Of a stretch of DNA of 64,000 bases, positions 34,245 to 43,747 are shown piece after piece. The number at the start of each line of letters is the position of its first letter. Positions within the stretch are counted from its first letter, which is position 1. A model generated the notes under the pieces. The model did not search any database, was not told the DNA's origin, and was given only the letters and a program-made list of their open reading frames with translations. Source of the stretch: an uncultured Gemmatimonadota bacterium (GTDB lineage Bacteria > Gemmatimonadota > Gemmatimonadetes > Gemmatimonadales > Gemmatimonadaceae); assembly GCA_902826615.1 (NCBI GenBank), contig CADEFN010000001.1, forward strand, positions 806,001 through 870,000. Reading direction: 5' to 3'. The position numbers and the translations under genes are program-made.

Positions 34245-35354
34245 ATGACCCTGCTTTGGTGGATTCTGGGTGCGCTCGGCGCGCTCTTCGTGGTATATGT
34301 CGTCTACGGCACGTGGCTGGCCATGGTGCTCAAGTGGGAGGACGAGCAGTCGGTGGGCCTCGCGTACTACGGCCTCCCGCCCGAAGGTCGAGCTGCATTC
34401 AAGGCGAAGCTGCGGCAGCATGCGCAGCGGCTTGCGCCCATCATCCGGCTCAACTCAAAGCTCGCCAAGGTCGACTTCAGCAGGGCACGCATTCAATACA
34501 AGGGTGTGTCGGGGCCGTCTGGCAGTTGCAGTGTGGAGAGCTTCACGGCGGCCGCCGCCTACACACCGCGCCCGGAGGACGTATTTGTTGTCACCCAGAT
34601 GAAGTGCGGCACGACATGGATGCAGCACGTGGTGTACGAGGTGTTGCACCGCGGGAACGGTGATATCGTCGCGACCGGCAAGGCCATGTACGCTCTGTCC
34701 CCCTGGATCGAAGGCCGCAAAAGTGTGCCAATGGCCGAGTCACGACCCCTTGGCACCGAGCGCCCCTCGCGCATCATCAAGACACATCTCCCGGTCGCGC
34801 TCTGCCCCTTCAGCGCCGCGGCAAAATACATCTACGTGGCACGACATCCCGTGTCATGCTTCGCCAGCTGCATCGATTTTGTCGACACCAATGTCGGCGG
34901 GATGTCGCCTGAACTCTCGGCCTTCGAGCAGTGGTTCACCTCACCCGATTTGATGTGGTGGGGGACCTGGACCGACCATGTGAAGGGTTGGTGGGTCAGG
35001 CGCAACGAGCCTAACGTGCTGTTTGTGTATTTCGAGGACATGAAGAAGGACCTGGCAAGTGTAGTGCGGCAGGTAGCGACCTTCCTCGGCGTGCAGCCCC
35101 TGAGCGACGCCGAAGTGGCCAGCATCGTGCACAAGTGCGGCTTCGCCTACATGCAGGAGCATCAGGACAACTTCGAAATGCATCCGCCGCATATTCTGCA
35201 GACCAATGCGGAGCTTTTTGTGGCGGGCACCGCTGATCGCTACAAGAATGTGCCGGCCGACATCCGGCAGCGGGTAGCCGCCTGGGTGGTGCGCGAGATG
35301 GCACCGAGCGACTTTCCGCTCAAGGAACGGTACCCCGACGTGAAGGCGGAGTAG
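34245..35354 (+). CDS. Membrane-anchored sulfotransferase (cytosolic-SULT type)
   Basis: A 369-residue enzyme with an N-terminal membrane helix (WWILGALGALFVVYVVYGTWL), then a Sulfotransfer_1 domain. PAPS binding: QMKCGTTWMQHV around residue 117 (family YPKSGTTW), IKTHLPV near 176 and the 3'-phosphate loop YVARHPVSCFAS near 197. The general base histidine is likely in IKTH. It transfers sulfate from PAPS to a hydroxyl or amine of a small molecule. The membrane anchor suggests a lipid or envelope substrate such as a hopanoid or glycolipid. No PAPS-synthesis gene is in the window. Bacterial members are uncommon and often gained by transfer. Confidence 0.85.
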   Translation: MTLLWWILGALGALFVVYVVYGTWLAMVLKWEDEQSVGLAYYGLPPEGRAAFKAKLRQHAQRLAPIIRLNSKLAKVDFSRARIQYKGVSGPSGSCSVESFTAAAAYTPRPEDVFVVTQMKCGTTWMQHVVYEVLHRGNGDIVATGKAMYALSPWIEGRKSVPMAESRPLGTERPSRIIKTHLPVALCPFSAAAKYIYVARHPVSCFASCIDFVDTNVGGMSPELSAFEQWFTSPDLMWWGTWTDHVKGWWVRRNEPNVLFVYFEDMKKDLASVVRQVATFLGVQPLSDAEVASIVHKCGFAYMQEHQDNFEMHPPHILQTNAELFVAGTADRYKNVPADIRQRVAAWVVREMAPSDFPLKERYPDVKAE

Positions 35355-35392
35355 CCCGTCGCAAACAGCTTGGCTCCAGGTTGCAATGCTGA

Positions 35393-35404
35393 GTGACCGG
35401 TCAC
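35393..35404. promoter_or_regulatory. Perfect 12-bp palindrome upstream of the NHL gene
   Basis: GTGACCGGTCAC, 40 bp before the start of the NHL-repeat gene at 35445. It could be an operator, but may also arise by chance in high-GC DNA. No regulator is adjacent. Confidence 0.3.
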
Positions 35405-35444
35405 ACCTTGATCTGCCATCTGTCGTCTCTCACCGCACCCTCTC

Positions 35445-36473
35445 ATGACTCCACGTTACCTGAGTCTGCTGGCCACTCTGGTTGCTGCCCCGCTTGCCGC
35501 GCAGGTCGCACCAGTCAATACTGGCGCGAACCCCTATCAGACTGTTGAAGGATGGGCAAAAATGCCCGCCGGTCGCACCTGGGGCTCCACCTCGGCGGTG
35601 GATATCGACAAGGACGGCAAGAGTATCTGGGTCTTCGAACGGTGCGGGCAGAATTCGTGCGCCGACTCCGATCTCGATCCCATTCTCAAGTTCGACGAAA
35701 ACGGGAAACTCGTGCGGTCATTTGGCAAGGGAATGTTCATCTTTCCGCATGGCATCGATGTCGATGACGACGGCAATGTCTGGGTGGTGGACTGCTCCTG
35801 CATCGGCCGCGCGCGCCCCGATTCGCTCGCGCCCAAGGGGCACCAGGTCTTCAAGTTCAGCCCCGATGGCAAACTCCTTCTCACGTTAGGCAAGGCGGGG
35901 GGAAGCCGCGAGGCGGGCCACCTCTTCCAGCCCAACGATGTGCTCGTCACAAAGACCCACATCTATGTCGCCGAGGGGCACGGTTCCGCGGCCGGGTCCC
36001 ACGCCCGCATCTCCAAGTTCGACGCCAGCGGCAAGTTCCTCACCTCATTCGGCACCTTTGGCGCCGGCAAAGGCCAGTTTGATCAGCCGCACGCCCTGGC
36101 TATGGACTCCAAGGGTCGCCTGGTCATCGGCGACCGCTCCAACAACCGCATCGTGATTGCGGACCAGGACGGCAACTGGCAGGACGAGTGGTATCAGTTC
36201 TCGCGCGCCAGTGGCATCTGGATCGACAAGAATGACATGATGTACGTGACCGACTCGGAGTCGAAGTCGGTGGCGCGCACGCGGCAGGACTGGGAGCGCG
36301 GGATCCGGATCGGGAGCCTGAAGGACGGCAAAGTGCTCTACTTCATCCCTGATCCAGACAAGAATCCTCCCAGCACGAGCATGGCCGAGGGCATTGCGGT
36401 GGATGCGAAGGGCGTGATCTATGGCGCCGAAGTCGGGCCTAAGCGACTGCAGCGGTACGTGAAAAAGCCGTAG
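35445..36473 (+). CDS. Secreted NHL-repeat beta-propeller protein
   Basis: A 342-residue exported protein (signal MTPRYLSLLATLVAAPLAAQ). About six NHL blades are visible: STSAVDIDKDGKSIWVFERCG, FPHGIDVDDDGNVWVVDCSC, QPNDVLVTKTHIYVAEG, QPHALAMDSKGRLVIGDRSNNRI, ASGIWIDKNDMMYVTDS, AEGIAVDAKGVIYGAEV. The order and Cys pairs recall peptidyl-alpha-hydroxyglycine alpha-amidating lyase-like bacterial proteins, but the zinc ligands are not obvious to me. A related protein is encoded at 50926-52101. Role: probably ligand binding or a lyase activity in the periplasm. Confidence 0.85.
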   Translation: MTPRYLSLLATLVAAPLAAQVAPVNTGANPYQTVEGWAKMPAGRTWGSTSAVDIDKDGKSIWVFERCGQNSCADSDLDPILKFDENGKLVRSFGKGMFIFPHGIDVDDDGNVWVVDCSCIGRARPDSLAPKGHQVFKFSPDGKLLLTLGKAGGSREAGHLFQPNDVLVTKTHIYVAEGHGSAAGSHARISKFDASGKFLTSFGTFGAGKGQFDQPHALAMDSKGRLVIGDRSNNRIVIADQDGNWQDEWYQFSRASGIWIDKNDMMYVTDSESKSVARTRQDWERGIRIGSLKDGKVLYFIPDPDKNPPSTSMAEGIAVDAKGVIYGAEVGPKRLQRYVKKP

Positions 36474-36536
36474 GCGTTGTTTCCGGCAAGCCCTTCACCG
36501 GCAGGGGGACGCGCTGGTGCGCGTGAGGAGTCGACA

Positions 36537-37220
36537 GTGCCAGTCACCCTGCTCGCAACAATCGACCAGCTGCTGGCGCTGGACCCCGATGACACAGGCG
36601 TTGAGCGACTGCGCCATCTGGCGGAGAGCCTGTTGATGGAGGCGCTCCGGAGTGCAGGTCGCGCCGGTGTCGAGTCGCAGATAGCCACACTGGAGTCACG
36701 ATACTCCGTGCAGCGCAGCCAGGCACACGCTTGCATGTGGCGTGTGGTGCTTGCTCAGCCGTATGTGCTCGAGTTGTGGTGCAATCCGCCGCTGGATCCG
36801 TACATCGCGGCGTTGTCCTATCGGCGGGGCAGCCCGACGGACACCAGGGCCAGGATTGCCGCGGCTAAACGGCACGCGGAGTTCTACCGCCGGTACGAGG
36901 CGCTGACGGGGACACGCGAAGCGCTCAGTGCCGACGATGCACTCGTCGCACGCGTGGGTGACTTGGAGGCCGACGTCAGCAACGGTGGGTTCAGTCAGTA
37001 TCTGACCAACAATGGGATGGACGTGGCGCGCGAGGCATTGGCAGCGCTTTTGGCCATCGGGGCCAAACGAACCGCCCGGTGGCTTGAATCGGCTATGGCG
37101 GCGGGAGCAGAATCTCCGTCGTTAGCGGGGCTGGATGCGGCATTTCAGGCGAAGCCCGAAGACCTCGCATCGCTTGTCATCCGGCATCTCAAACGTGTGG
37201 CGAAGCGCGACCAACCTTGA
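36537..37220 (+). CDS. DMP19-like (DUF4375) protein
   Basis: A 227-residue cytoplasmic protein started at GTG 36537, with GAGGAG seven bases before it. The C-terminal half has the DMP19/DUF4375 signature: VGDLEADVSNGGFSQYLTNNGMDVAREALAALLAIGAKRTARWL. The N-terminal half is helical and not assigned. DMP19 is known as a DNA-mimic family in Neisseria, where it counteracts a transcription factor; DUF4375 members are usually of unknown role. It sits upstream of the thioesterase gene on the same strand, 18 bp apart, suggesting co-transcription. Confidence 0.75.
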   Translation: MPVTLLATIDQLLALDPDDTGVERLRHLAESLLMEALRSAGRAGVESQIATLESRYSVQRSQAHACMWRVVLAQPYVLELWCNPPLDPYIAALSYRRGSPTDTRARIAAAKRHAEFYRRYEALTGTREALSADDALVARVGDLEADVSNGGFSQYLTNNGMDVAREALAALLAIGAKRTARWLESAMAAGAESPSLAGLDAAFQAKPEDLASLVIRHLKRVAKRDQP

Positions 37221-37238
37221 CGACAGGAGGCAGGGAAA

Positions 37239-37667
37239 GTGGGGGCAGAAGTGCCGAAGGTATTCGAGATCAACATCTCGGTGACAGCCGACGACATCGA
37301 CGACATGGACCACGTGAACAACGTGGTCTACCTGCGCTGGGTTCAGGAGGTCGCCCTGGCCCATTGGCGCGCGCGGGCGACACCGGCCATGATGGCCGAG
37401 CTGGGCTGGGTCGCCACTCGGCATGAACTCGACTATGTGCGAGCGGCACTCCTGGGCGACGAGATCACTGCCAGGACCTGGGTCGGCGCCGTGGATTCAC
37501 GACGCTTCGAGCGGCTCACCGAAATCGTTCGCACGAGCGATGGGACGGTGCTCGCTCGTGGCCGGACCCTGTGGCTTCTGGTGACTCGTGCGACTGGAAA
37601 GATCACCCGCATCAGCCCGGAACTCCGGGCCCTCTTCGCCGAAGCGACCCCCCCGCTTTCGTCCTGA
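37239..37667 (+). CDS. Acyl-CoA thioesterase, hotdog fold (4HBT type)
   Basis: A 142-residue hotdog enzyme. The classic element ADDIDDMDHVNNVVYLRWVQE is at about residues 15-35, with the catalytic Asp before HVNN. The sheet strands follow (VGAVDSRRFERLTEIV, GTVLARGRTLWLLV). It hydrolyses an acyl-CoA or 4-hydroxybenzoyl-CoA-like thioester. The start is GTG 37239 with AGGAGG eight bases ahead. The downstream gap (115 bp) before the S9 peptidase contains no terminator. Confidence 0.88.
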   Translation: MGAEVPKVFEINISVTADDIDDMDHVNNVVYLRWVQEVALAHWRARATPAMMAELGWVATRHELDYVRAALLGDEITARTWVGAVDSRRFERLTEIVRTSDGTVLARGRTLWLLVTRATGKITRISPELRALFAEATPPLSS

Positions 37668-37781
37668 AGACGGAGCGCGGGCCGGTCTCCGCGTCCGACC
37701 CCTGTTGGCTCTCTGCCCCCGGGCTCAACTTCTCGGCAGGGCAGGGCGTATTTCGCGCACAGACACCCACCGGTCCGACTC

Positions 37782-40370
37782 ATGAACATCCGAATTGCAG
37801 GTCTCGGCCTCCTTGCCTTCGCCGCCTCGGCGTCGGCACAAAACGCTGCCAATCGCCCGGCGTCCGTAGACGAGGTCATCAAGAGCGAGTCTTTCGTGAC
37901 GCCGCCTGGCTCTGTCATGGACGCCGTGATGGCGCCGCGCCACCTGAACGTGACGCCGTCAAACCTGAGCCCGGACCGCAAGTGGTTCATCCGAGAGGTG
38001 GGTGACGGTCCGGTGACGATGGATGTGTTCTCCAAGCCGTTCCATGAGCTCGGGGGGCTTTTCGTCGATTTTCGCGCCAACCGCAACCGCAACCTGACCA
38101 TTCGCAACAATGTCAGTCTGGAGTTGCGATCGGCGTCGGCCAACACGCGGGTTGCGGTGACGCTCCCGGCCGGCTCACGCGTTTCGAATGCGAGCTGGAG
38201 CCCGGACGGGAAGCTCGTCGCCTTTTACGTGCACACACCCGACGCCACGCACATCTGGGTGTCCGACGCCGCTGGCAAGGCTCGCCAGGTGACGACGCGC
38301 CCGGTGCTTGCCACGATGGTGACCACCTTCGACTGGACCAAAAATGGCGCCGAGATCGCGACGGTCCTGATTCCGGACGCGCGGGCGGCGCAGCCACAGC
38401 CCCCCGTGGTGCCTCCGGGTCCGCGGGTCAAACTCGCCGAAGAGAGCGACAAGAACCGTCTGCGCACCTATCAGAGCCTGATGGCCACCCCACACGACCA
38501 GGCGCTGCTCGAGTGGCACGTCACGGGCCAGGTGGTCATGATCGATGTGAATACCAAGGCGATCCGGAAGGTTGGAGCGCCCCTGATGGTGCGTGAGATC
38601 GACCCGTCACCCGACGGCAAGTATCTCCGGGTGACTCGAATGAACAAGCCGTTCTCGTATCTGGTGCCGGTCCAGAACTTCGGCTCGACTCAGGAGATCT
38701 GGGACACCGATGGCAAGGTGCTGGCGAAGGTGGAAGACACCCCGCTCAATCTTGGTGTGGACACGGCGCGCGCGGTGGCGGCACCGGGTGCCGGGGAAGG
38801 TGGAGCCAATGCCAACGGCAAACGTGAGCTCACGTGGCGTCCTGACAACATGGGGCTCACCTATCTCGAGCTCGAAGCTCCGGCTCGCCGTGACACCAGC
38901 GCTGCCAACGGCGACTCCACCCGTGCCCAGCGCAAGGATCGGGTGATGCACTGGATGGCGCCGTTTGGCGCCGGCGACCACAAGGTCCTCTACGAGAACA
39001 ACACGCGGATTGCAACGCATCGGTACTCGCCTGATCTCTCGACCCTGTTCCTCACCGAACGGCAGGGGCAGAACACACACGAGTTTGCGGTCTACCTCTC
39101 TGAATCCGGGAAGAAGTACACCATCGCGCGGTATCGCGGCGATGATGTCTACACCAACCCCGGTGCGCTGGTCATGTCCCGTGGCCCGTTAGGCGGCGGT
39201 GGCGGTTTTGGTGGCGGTGGCGGCTTTGGTCAGCCGGCGACCGGCGACAAGCGCGTGCAGGTGAGCGCTGACGGCAGCGTGTACCTGGCGGGCACCGTCT
39301 ACGACCGCAAGCCTGAGGAAGTCGGACCGCGCAGCTTCATCGACAAGGTGAATGTGAAGAGCGGACAGAAGTCGCGGGTGTATCTGAGCGACAACGGGAA
39401 TGTCTTCGAGCGCGCCGTGGCCTTCCAGGATCTCGACAGCAAGCAGCTGATCGTGACGCGCGAATCGGAAATGGAAGTACCGCAGGCGTTTTATCGCAAC
39501 GGTGACCAGCTGGTGCAGATCACCGAAAACAAGGACTACACGCCCGACATCACCAAAACGAAGAAGGAGAACTTCGTCGTCGAGCGCCCGGACGGATTCA
39601 AGTTCAAGGTGAACGTGACCATGCCGGTGGACTACACACCGGGAACGAAGGTGCCGGCGATGTTCTGGTTCTATCCGCGCGAGTTTGCCGGACAGGACGA
39701 ATACGATCGTGGCGCACGCACCTTCAACAAGAACGCCTTCGCCAGCTTCAACCCGCGCTCCATGCAGTTCCTGGCGCGCATGGGGTATGCCGTGGTGGAA
39801 CCCGATGCGCCGATTGTCGGCCCGGCGGGTCAGTGGAACAACAACTATGAGAATGACCTCCGCAACAACCTCGCGGCCGTGATCGATGAGGTGGATCGCC
39901 GCGGGCTCGTGGACCGCACTCGCATCGGCATTGGCGGTCACTCGTATGGTGCCTTCTCCACCGTCAACGCCATGGTGCACACGCCCTTCTTCAAGGCGGG
40001 CATTGCGGGCGATGGGAACTACAACCGTACCCTCACCCCCCTCGACTTCCAGAGCGAGCGTCGCTCGCTGTGGGACGCCAAGGACACGTACCTCTCCATG
40101 TCACCAATGCTGCACGCCAACAACCTCACGGGCGCGCTCCTGATGTACCACGGCATGGGTGACCAGAACGTCGGCACCGAGCTGAGCAATTCACCGCGTC
40201 TGTTTCATGCTCTCAACGGTTTGGGCAAGACGACGTCGATGTACCTCTATCCCTTCGAGGATCATGGTCCGGCGACGAAGGAAACGCTGCTCGATCTGTG
40301 GGCGCGCTGGGGCGCTTGGCTCGACAAGTACGTCAAGAACCCGCCCAAAAAGGACAAGACGGTGTCCTAA
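37782..40370 (+). CDS. Secreted S9 family prolyl-oligopeptidase-like peptidase
   Basis: An 862-residue serine peptidase. Signal MNIRIAGLGLLAFAASASAQ. A long beta-propeller region comes first (SPDGKLVAFYVHTPDATHIWV, SPDGKYLRVTRM, SADGSVYLAGTVYDR), then the hydrolase domain with the nucleophile in GIGGHSYGAFSTVNAM, the Asp in GMGDQNVGTEL and the His in FEDHGPATKE. An unusual Gly/Phe-rich insert (GGGGGFGGGGGFG) encoded by two 18-bp repeats lies at 39195-39230. It digests peptides in the envelope or medium. A strong terminator follows the gene. Confidence 0.92.
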   Translation: MNIRIAGLGLLAFAASASAQNAANRPASVDEVIKSESFVTPPGSVMDAVMAPRHLNVTPSNLSPDRKWFIREVGDGPVTMDVFSKPFHELGGLFVDFRANRNRNLTIRNNVSLELRSASANTRVAVTLPAGSRVSNASWSPDGKLVAFYVHTPDATHIWVSDAAGKARQVTTRPVLATMVTTFDWTKNGAEIATVLIPDARAAQPQPPVVPPGPRVKLAEESDKNRLRTYQSLMATPHDQALLEWHVTGQVVMIDVNTKAIRKVGAPLMVREIDPSPDGKYLRVTRMNKPFSYLVPVQNFGSTQEIWDTDGKVLAKVEDTPLNLGVDTARAVAAPGAGEGGANANGKRELTWRPDNMGLTYLELEAPARRDTSAANGDSTRAQRKDRVMHWMAPFGAGDHKVLYENNTRIATHRYSPDLSTLFLTERQGQNTHEFAVYLSESGKKYTIARYRGDDVYTNPGALVMSRGPLGGGGGFGGGGGFGQPATGDKRVQVSADGSVYLAGTVYDRKPEEVGPRSFIDKVNVKSGQKSRVYLSDNGNVFERAVAFQDLDSKQLIVTRESEMEVPQAFYRNGDQLVQITENKDYTPDITKTKKENFVVERPDGFKFKVNVTMPVDYTPGTKVPAMFWFYPREFAGQDEYDRGARTFNKNAFASFNPRSMQFLARMGYAVVEPDAPIVGPAGQWNNNYENDLRNNLAAVIDEVDRRGLVDRTRIGIGGHSYGAFSTVNAMVHTPFFKAGIAGDGNYNRTLTPLDFQSERRSLWDAKDTYLSMSPMLHANNLTGALLMYHGMGDQNVGTELSNSPRLFHALNGLGKTTSMYLYPFEDHGPATKETLLDLWARWGAWLDKYVKNPPKKDKTVS

Positions 40371-40437
40371 TGACCGGGCTGACGCCGGCCGTTGCGCCGC
40401 GTGTCACCTCGTAACCTTGTCCTGAGGCAAGCGACGG

Positions 40438-40470
40438 CGACGGACCCCTGGCTGGGGTCCGTCGTTTTTT
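40438..40470 (+). terminator. Intrinsic terminator after the S9 peptidase
   Basis: CGACGGACCCC (40438-40448) and GGGGTCCGTCG (40454-40464) form a perfect 11-bp stem with a 5-base loop, followed by six T. It separates the peptidase gene from iorA. Confidence 0.95.
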
Positions 40471-40580
40471 GGAGGAGGGCTACCACCCCGGATGGACGGG
40501 CGGTAGGATCAAGGTTCCCGTCAGCGCTTTGTCGCGGCGGCGCGTTCCTCCTCCGGCCTCGCCCAACAGGAGCGGTACCC

Positions 40581-41090
40581 ATGAAGGTCTCCTTCCGCGT
40601 CAACGGCAAACCGGCCTCGGTGGATGTGGCCGAGGACATGCCTCTGCTCTGGATCCTCCGCGACGTGCTCGATCTCAAGGGCAGCAAGTACGGCTGCGGG
40701 ATCGGCCAGTGCGGCGCATGCACGGTTCACGTGAAGGGCGTCGCGACCAAGTCGTGTCAGCTCCCTGCGTCAAAACTTGCCGGAGCCGACGTGACGACCA
40801 TCGAGGGTCTTTCTCCCGATGGCAGCCACGCGCTGCAGAAGGCCTGGGAAGAACACGACGTACCGCAATGCGGGTACTGCCAGGCCGGCCAGATCATGGC
40901 CGCGGCTGCCCTGCTGGCCAAGAAGCCAAAGCCCACCGACAGCGACATCGACACCGCCATGAATGGCAACCTCTGTCGCTGCGGGACGTACCTTCGGATC
41001 AAGGCCGCCATTCGCTCGGCGTCTGGCACCACCACCACCGACGCTCCTTCGGGCGGCCGCTCCGGCCAGCGCGAAGAAGCCCACGCATAA
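40581..41090 (+). CDS. iorA: Isoquinoline 1-oxidoreductase-like, small [2Fe-2S] subunit
   Basis: A 169-residue iron-sulfur subunit of the xanthine oxidase family. N-terminal plant-type [2Fe-2S] cluster: [14 protein letters not shown] with a fourth Cys in TKSCQLP. C-terminal helical cluster domain: [12 protein letters not shown] and [11 protein letters not shown]. It passes electrons from the molybdenum site of the large subunit to an acceptor. The start at ATG 40581 gives the normal family length; a C-terminal Ser/Thr/Gly tail is extra. The large-subunit gene follows 15 bp downstream. Confidence 0.93.
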   Translation: MKVSFRVNGKPASVDVAEDMPLLWILRDVLDLKGSKYGCGIGQCGACTVHVKGVATKSCQLPASKLAGADVTTIEGLSPDGSHALQKAWEEHDVPQCGYCQAGQIMAAAALLAKKPKPTDSDIDTAMNGNLCRCGTYLRIKAAIRSASGTTTTDAPSGGRSGQREEAHA

Positions 41091-41105
41091 CGGGAGGCGA
41101 CGACC

Positions 41106-43349
41106 ATGACGACCAGTATCCGCGCCGACCGCCGTGAGTTTCTCCGCGTCAGTGCCATCGCCGGTGGCGGGCTTTTGCTCGGCACCTATATCGAATCTGC
41201 AGGGGCCCTCGAGGCCCTGGCCGCTGCGCCAGGCGCCCCGCTCGCCGAAACCGCCCTCGGCAACTACATCAGCATTGCGGCGGACGGGATGGTGACCATC
41301 GTCGCCAAGAACCCGGAAATCGGCCAGGGCGTGAAAAACATGCTCCCCATGCTGATTGCCGAAGAGCTCGACGTGGAATGGAAAAACGTCCGCATCGTGC
41401 AGGGCGATCTGGACACGGTGAAGTTCCAGGGACAGTCCGCCGGCGGGTCGACCGCCACGCCGACCAACTGGCTCCCGATGCGTCGTGTGGGTGCTGCGGG
41501 TCGGGCGATGATCGTGGCCGCTGCCGCACAGACCTGGAACGTGCCCGCCGGTGAGCTCACAACCGCCGCGGGGCGTGTCCATCACAAGGCGAGCAATCGC
41601 AGCGTCGGCTACGGCGATCTGCTGGCCAAGGCCGCGACGATGACCGCGCCCGCGCTCGAATCGGTGCCACTCAAGGACCCGAAGGACTTCACGATCATCG
41701 GGAAGAGCACCAAGGGTGTGGACATCCCGAAAATCGTCACTGGCAAGCCGTTGTTTGGTATCGACGTCAGTGTGCCAGGCATGCTCTACGCGGTCTACCA
41801 CAAGTGCCCGGTTTTTGCCGGCAAGGTGGCCAGCGCCAACCTCGACGATATCAAGAAGATCCCGGGCGTGAAACACGCCTTTGTGGTGCAGGGCACGACC
41901 CCCACGCAGCTCGCGGGTCTCGTGAGTGGTGTGGCCATCGTGGCCGACAGCTGGTGGACCGCCAACTCGGCGCGCAAACAGCTCAAGGTGACGTGGGATG
42001 AAGGGGCCACCGCGTCACAAAGCAGCGCCAGCTACCAGGCCCAGGCCGAGGCGTTCAGCAAGGGCACGCCACAGCGCAACCTCCGCAAGGATGGCGATGC
42101 CGATTCCGCCATGTCGGCCGCTGGCGTCAAGATGGTGAAGGGGGGGTACTTCTATCCCTTCATCTCGCATGCGCCGCTCGAGCCGCAGAACACCACGGCC
42201 CACTGGAAGGACGGCAAACTCGAACTCTGGTCGCCGAGCCAGACCCCGGCCGGTGGTCGTGGGCTGGTGTCCCGTTCGTTAGGCATTCCCGAAACCGATA
42301 TCACGCTGCACCTCACCCGCATGGGGGGTGGCTTTGGCCGCCGGCTCTACAATGAGCCCATGGTCGAAGCGGCGGCCATCGCCAAACAGGTGGGCGCACC
42401 CGTCAAGCTGCTCTGGACGCGCGAAGATGACATGCATTACGACCAGTATCGCGCAGCCGGGTGGCATTACTTCTCGGGGGCGGTCGACGCCAGCGGCAAA
42501 CTCGTCGCTTGGAAGAACCACTTCGTCGGCTTTGGTGACGGCGAGCGCTTTGCCCCGAGTGCCGGTATGGGTGCGGGTGAATTTCCGGCCGGGTTCATTG
42601 CCAATTATGCGCTCGATGTCTCGATGATCCCCACGGGCGTGCCAACAGGTGCGTTGCGCGCCCCGGGAAGCAACGGGATTGCCTTTGCGGTGCAGTCCTT
42701 CATTGACGAACTCGCGGAAGCCGCAGGGAAAGACCCGATTCAGTTCCGACTCGACCTGCTCTCCAACACACCAATTGCGCCACCGGCACCGGCGGCGGGC
42801 CAGCAGCCGGCGCCCGCCGGGCTCGATGGCGCACGGATGCGCGGCGTGCTGGAGATGGTGCGCGAGAAATCAGGCTGGGCAAACCGCAGCTCGCTTCCCA
42901 AGGGCACGGGAATGGGTGTGGGTTTCCACTACTCACATCGCGGCTACTTCGCCGAGGTGGTGCAGGCCACGGTGCGGAAGGATGGTGAAGTGCAGGTGGA
43001 CAAGGTGTGGGTGGCTGGTGACATCGGATCGGTGATCATCAATCCATCAAACGCCGAGAACCAGGCGCAGGGCTGCGTGATCGATGGACTTTCCGAGGCG
43101 TTCGGGCAGGAGATCACCATCCAGAACGGGCGCGCGGTGCAGTCCAACTACAACAACCATCCGATGTTGCGGATGAACGAGGCGCCGCCCATCGAAGTGC
43201 ACTGGGTGAAGTCGAACAATGCGCCGACGGGGTTGGGTGAGCCGGCGCTGCCGCCAGTGGTTCCGGCACTGACCAGTGCGATTTATGCGGCCACGGGGAA
43301 ACGTGTCCGCACGCTGCCCATCTCGAAGCACGATCTGAGCTGGAGATAA
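41106..43349 (+). CDS. iorB: Isoquinoline 1-oxidoreductase-like, molybdenum subunit with Tat signal
   Basis: A 747-residue molybdenum hydroxylase. The Tat signal is [21 protein letters not shown], consistent with export of the folded complex. Family features: [21 protein letters not shown] near the N-terminus, [13 protein letters not shown] for cofactor binding, [13 protein letters not shown], and the catalytic Glu in [11 protein letters not shown] near the C-terminus. It oxidises an aldehyde or N-heterocycle in the periplasm using iorA as electron carrier. No XdhC-type maturation gene or cytochrome partner is in the window. A hairpin lies six bases after the stop. Confidence 0.93.
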   Translation: MTTSIRADRREFLRVSAIAGGGLLLGTYIESAGALEALAAAPGAPLAETALGNYISIAADGMVTIVAKNPEIGQGVKNMLPMLIAEELDVEWKNVRIVQGDLDTVKFQGQSAGGSTATPTNWLPMRRVGAAGRAMIVAAAAQTWNVPAGELTTAAGRVHHKASNRSVGYGDLLAKAATMTAPALESVPLKDPKDFTIIGKSTKGVDIPKIVTGKPLFGIDVSVPGMLYAVYHKCPVFAGKVASANLDDIKKIPGVKHAFVVQGTTPTQLAGLVSGVAIVADSWWTANSARKQLKVTWDEGATASQSSASYQAQAEAFSKGTPQRNLRKDGDADSAMSAAGVKMVKGGYFYPFISHAPLEPQNTTAHWKDGKLELWSPSQTPAGGRGLVSRSLGIPETDITLHLTRMGGGFGRRLYNEPMVEAAAIAKQVGAPVKLLWTREDDMHYDQYRAAGWHYFSGAVDASGKLVAWKNHFVGFGDGERFAPSAGMGAGEFPAGFIANYALDVSMIPTGVPTGALRAPGSNGIAFAVQSFIDELAEAAGKDPIQFRLDLLSNTPIAPPAPAAGQQPAPAGLDGARMRGVLEMVREKSGWANRSSLPKGTGMGVGFHYSHRGYFAEVVQATVRKDGEVQVDKVWVAGDIGSVIINPSNAENQAQGCVIDGLSEAFGQEITIQNGRAVQSNYNNHPMLRMNEAPPIEVHWVKSNNAPTGLGEPALPPVVPALTSAIYAATGKRVRTLPISKHDLSWR

Positions 43350-43354
43350 CCGGT

Positions 43355-43383
43355 GAGGGGTCAGGCGCTGTTGCCTGACCCTC
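43355..43383 (+). terminator. Hairpin downstream of iorB
   Basis: GAGGGGTCAGGC and GCCTGACCCTC pair with one bulged G around a 6-base loop. There is no T-run, so it is either a factor-dependent terminator or an mRNA 3'-end stabiliser. Confidence 0.55.
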
Positions 43384-43483
43384 GTCCTGGGTCGCAAGGG
43401 CGAAGCTGGAGGTCGCGCGGCCGGACACCAGCGCGCGAGTACCCGAGCGCGCGTAGATTGAGTGGACGCCCCTGCGAACTCTC

Positions 43484-43747
43484 ATGACCTCAGCACACGA
43501 CACCGACCAGGCCACCACCGCGCGACATCGCGCCCTGCTCGACTCATTGTCGCACAGCGAGCGCTTGGCGCGGATGTTTGCGCTCAGCGACTTCGCCAGG
43601 CAGATGACGGTCGAAGGAGCGCGCCGTTACGTGGGTCCCGACGCCGACCAGACAATCGCACGCGAGCGATTGCTGATTCAGATGTATGGGCCGGACGAGG
43701 CGCTGCGCCTGAGCACCATGATTGCCCGGGCGCAGAAGGATGGCTGA
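43484..43747 (+). CDS. Small helical protein paired with nucleotidyltransferase (possible antitoxin)
   Basis: An 87-residue protein, all helical by eye (RHRALLDSLSHSERLARMFALSDFARQMTVEGARRYV...). No signal, zinc site or catalytic motif. The stop overlaps the next start by eight bases (43740-43747), a hallmark of toxin-antitoxin pairs. Not assigned to a named family. Its likely job is to control or complete the nucleotidyltransferase encoded next. Confidence 0.65.
   Translation: MTSAHDTDQATTARHRALLDSLSHSERLARMFALSDFARQMTVEGARRYVGPDADQTIARERLLIQMYGPDEALRLSTMIARAQKDG

Noticed and set aside
39195-39230. Gly/Phe-rich 18-bp repeats in the S9 peptidase
   Set aside because: A two-copy in-frame linker repeat within a loop; no sign of a regulatory role.
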